Assembly (NCBI GenBank): GCA_021812785.1
Contig: JAKAMR010000032.1
Coordinates: forward strand, 1-24,119
Direction: 5' to 3'
DNA from: Nitrospirota bacterium
GTDB lineage: Bacteria; Nitrospirota; Thermodesulfovibrionia; Thermodesulfovibrionales; JdFR-88
DNA: 24,119 nucleotides
The notes below the pieces were generated by a model. The model saw only the letters and a program-made list of their open reading frames with translations, was not told the origin of the DNA and did not search any database. This document shows, piece by piece, positions 22,765 to 24,119 of the stretch (within the stretch, counting starts at the first letter, position 1; every line of letters starts with the position of its first letter). The translations under genes were made by a program, and so were the position numbers.

Positions 22765-23166
22765 TTAAAACTCTGTGGACCGCATCATGAGGGCGACGGT
22801 ATTTCCCGTTTCCGGGTTTGCGAACCGCCTCTCCACGATGAAACCCTCGCACCTGAAAAGCGTCAGGCTTCCCTCGTTGTCCTCTCTTACCGTGCAGCAG
22901 GCAAGAGGGGTCTTGACCCTTTCAAGGGCCTTTTCCACAAGGAAAGCACCAATGCCTGTCCGCCTGAACTCCGGCTTTACGTAGAGGTGCCGGAGTTCGC
23001 TCAGGTACCAGCTCCTCCACAGCAGTCCCACGATCCCCTTGATAACGCCATCCTCCACGGCCATGTAGTAGCGGCCCTGGATGACGGCCCCGGGATTATG
23101 GGCGAAGAGAAGCTCTCGGACGGCGGCACAGTCCTCGTCCCGAACCTTTTTAAACTCCGTCGACAT
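22765..23166 (-). CDS. GNAT-family N-acetyltransferase
   Basis: The start ATG 23164-23166 follows an AGGAGG site; upstream in-frame codons lie in the amidotransferase gene. The product is 133 residues with the GNAT pattern: YYMAVEDGVIKGIVGL (beta 2-3), LSELRHLYVKPEFRRTGIGA with the R-R-T-G-I-G acetyl-CoA pyrophosphate loop (about 79-84), and LTLFRCEGFIVERRF near the end. The substrate is unknown. The 17-bp overlap with the amidotransferase gene suggests they are expressed together. Confidence 0.88.
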   Translation of the reverse strand: MSTEFKKVRDEDCAAVRELLFAHNPGAVIQGRYYMAVEDGVIKGIVGLLWRSWYLSELRHLYVKPEFRRTGIGAFLVEKALERVKTPLACCTVREDNEGSLTLFRCEGFIVERRFANPETGNTVALMMRSTEF

Positions 23167-24118
23167 TCCGTCGCCTCCTTTCGCCCTGGAGGGCAGCCAG
23201 GTAGTCCTTGCAATCACTATAGAGCGGGTCATTCCGCGGCTTCTGGTCCATCTCAAGCCCGGCGTTGAATATGGCGTCGGTAATCTCCGTATCGGAGAGG
23301 TCCCTTACGCCGTAGAGGTCGTCGTCATTTCCGGCGGCCCCGCCTTCACCCCAGTACTCGTCCCAGAATCCGCCTTGGCTTCCCCGATCAAAATAGTCCA
23401 TACCGCCATGCGAAAAGTAGCGCGACGGACTCGCCACGGATCTGCTCGTTTTCGCCCTGTGTTCGAGGTCCTTGACCGCCTCGACCTCGTACTTCGGGCT
23501 CGTGTCCGCAGCCATGCGGTAGAGCCTGTAGGGCGTTGCCTCGAAATAGGTGACCTTGCCGATATCCAGGCCCGGGCAGGCCCATTCCCATGCCTTCGTG
23601 AACATCTCCTTGGTGGAGGCTATGAACCTCCCCATCCGGTGCTCTCGGGCGTCGAAAACGGAAAGGGGCCTCTCGTCGTTTCTCCAGAAGAAGATCTCGC
23701 CCTCCGTCATGTAGGCGAATGCGAAATCCCCCTTGTCGGAGATGAAGTCCGTGACCTTCTCTATGGCGGTGACGACGTCCTCGCCCCGGTTCTGGAGCCT
23801 TGCCACGCATCTCCAGAACGTCTCGCTGTCCACGGCCGCAGGCCTCACGCCGAACTCCTGGGCAAGCTCCTTTGTCTTGCCTATCACCCCGTTATGGATG
23901 CCGAAGTGCCATTTGTCATGCACCCGGACGCCAAAGGGATGGGAGTTTCTGTCCGACTGCTTTCCCGCGGTCTTGAACCTCACGTGCCCCAGGGCGTAGC
24001 GGTACTTCTTTTCCCAGAGGAAGTTGGCATGGCCCTGGAGAAGAAAGGTCCTGGCCCTTACGCCCTTCTTGCGGACCAGGTTGTTTCCGCTCAGGGTCTT
24101 GATCGCGAGTCCCGTTCC
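23150..24118 (-). CDS. Class II glutamine amidotransferase-like protein (5' end outside window)
   Basis: The minus frame is open to the window edge, so the start and the N-terminal catalytic Cys lie beyond it. About 322 residues are visible. Near the start of the visible part are the glutamine-binding motifs YALGHVRFKTAG (G-H-x-R-x-x-T) and FGIHNGVIGKTKEL (HNG), typical of Ntn-type class II amidotransferases; next come DSETFWRCVAR and GDFAFAYMTEGEIFFWRNDE. The C-terminal 120 residues are acidic, Gly- and Asp-rich, with no synthase domain, as in stand-alone amidotransferase-like proteins found on mobile elements and phages. The acceptor reaction is unknown. A GTG at 23983 is in frame but too late to include the glutamine-binding part. 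Confidence 0.8.
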   Translation of the reverse strand, partial: GTGLAIKTLSGNNLVRKKGVRARTFLLQGHANFLWEKKYRYALGHVRFKTAGKQSDRNSHPFGVRVHDKWHFGIHNGVIGKTKELAQEFGVRPAAVDSETFWRCVARLQNRGEDVVTAIEKVTDFISDKGDFAFAYMTEGEIFFWRNDERPLSVFDAREHRMGRFIASTKEMFTKAWEWACPGLDIGKVTYFEATPYRLYRMAADTSPKYEVEAVKDLEHRAKTSRSVASPSRYFSHGGMDYFDRGSQGGFWDEYWGEGGAAGNDDDLYGVRDLSDTEITDAIFNAGLEMDQKPRNDPLYSDCKDYLAALQGERRRRNVDGV

Positions 24119-24119
24119 A

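Noticed and set aside
1..24119. CRISPR arrays, tRNA or rRNA genes, origin of transfer
   Set aside because: I found no regularly spaced repeats, cloverleaf-like segments, rRNA stretches, or relaxase/oriT context in the window.

Overview
The window looks like part of a conjugative element (ICE or plasmid) from a selenocysteine-using Gram-negative bacterium. The tra genes are GC-rich and favour AGG and ATA codons, which fits an anaerobe of the Desulfobacterota or Nitrospirota type. That host guess is inference; no taxonomic marker is present.

Layout. (1) 1-9044, + strand: a tightly packed F-type mating-pair-formation operon, in the order end of an unknown gene, traW, traU, trbC, trbI, S26-type traF peptidase, thioredoxin-like traF, traH, traG. 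Genes overlap or nearly touch, and several begin with TTG or GTG. The thioredoxin-like traF is interrupted by an in-frame TGA exactly where the first Cys of a C-P-Y-C redox motif belongs. A 7-bp stem with a 5-nt loop follows at the spacing expected of a bacterial SECIS element. I read this gene as a selenoprotein (U-P-Y-C), and it is the main discovery candidate. (2) 9045-10600: a junction with a convergent small membrane-protein gene, a higBA toxin-antitoxin module with a clear promoter and operator, a GC-rich hairpin-dense non-coding stretch, and a decayed second copy of the traG 3' end plus the small gene. (3) 10622-12911: an AT-richer two-gene unit, an HTH-fused SF2 helicase and a small zinc-finger protein. 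(4) 13154-19424: one promoter followed by a six-gene overlapping operon encoding an RHH regulator, Vsr endonuclease, C5-cytosine methyltransferase, MORC/GHKL ATPase, Mrr-nuclease-helicase fusion and an unknown protein. This is a MORC-type restriction/defence system. (5) 19572-20890: an intact IS5-family insertion with a TTAG target duplication. (6) 21011-22395, - strand: an AT-rich two-gene unit, a soluble protein of about 288 aa followed by a multi-pass membrane protein, resembling RexAB or Kiwa in architecture only. (7) 22433-24119, - strand: GC-rich genes again, with a small protein between strong hairpins, a GNAT acetyltransferase, and a class II glutamine amidotransferase running off the window.

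How it fits together. The left part builds the envelope-spanning conjugation channel; its periplasmic proteins are Cys-rich, so a redox-active TraF is a plausible disulfide-handling factor. The region between traG and the right-hand GC-rich genes behaves as a cargo hotspot. It holds at least three separately acquired modules with stabilising or defensive roles (higBA, helicase plus zinc protein, MORC-type restriction system), a possible fourth membrane-effector pair, and one IS.
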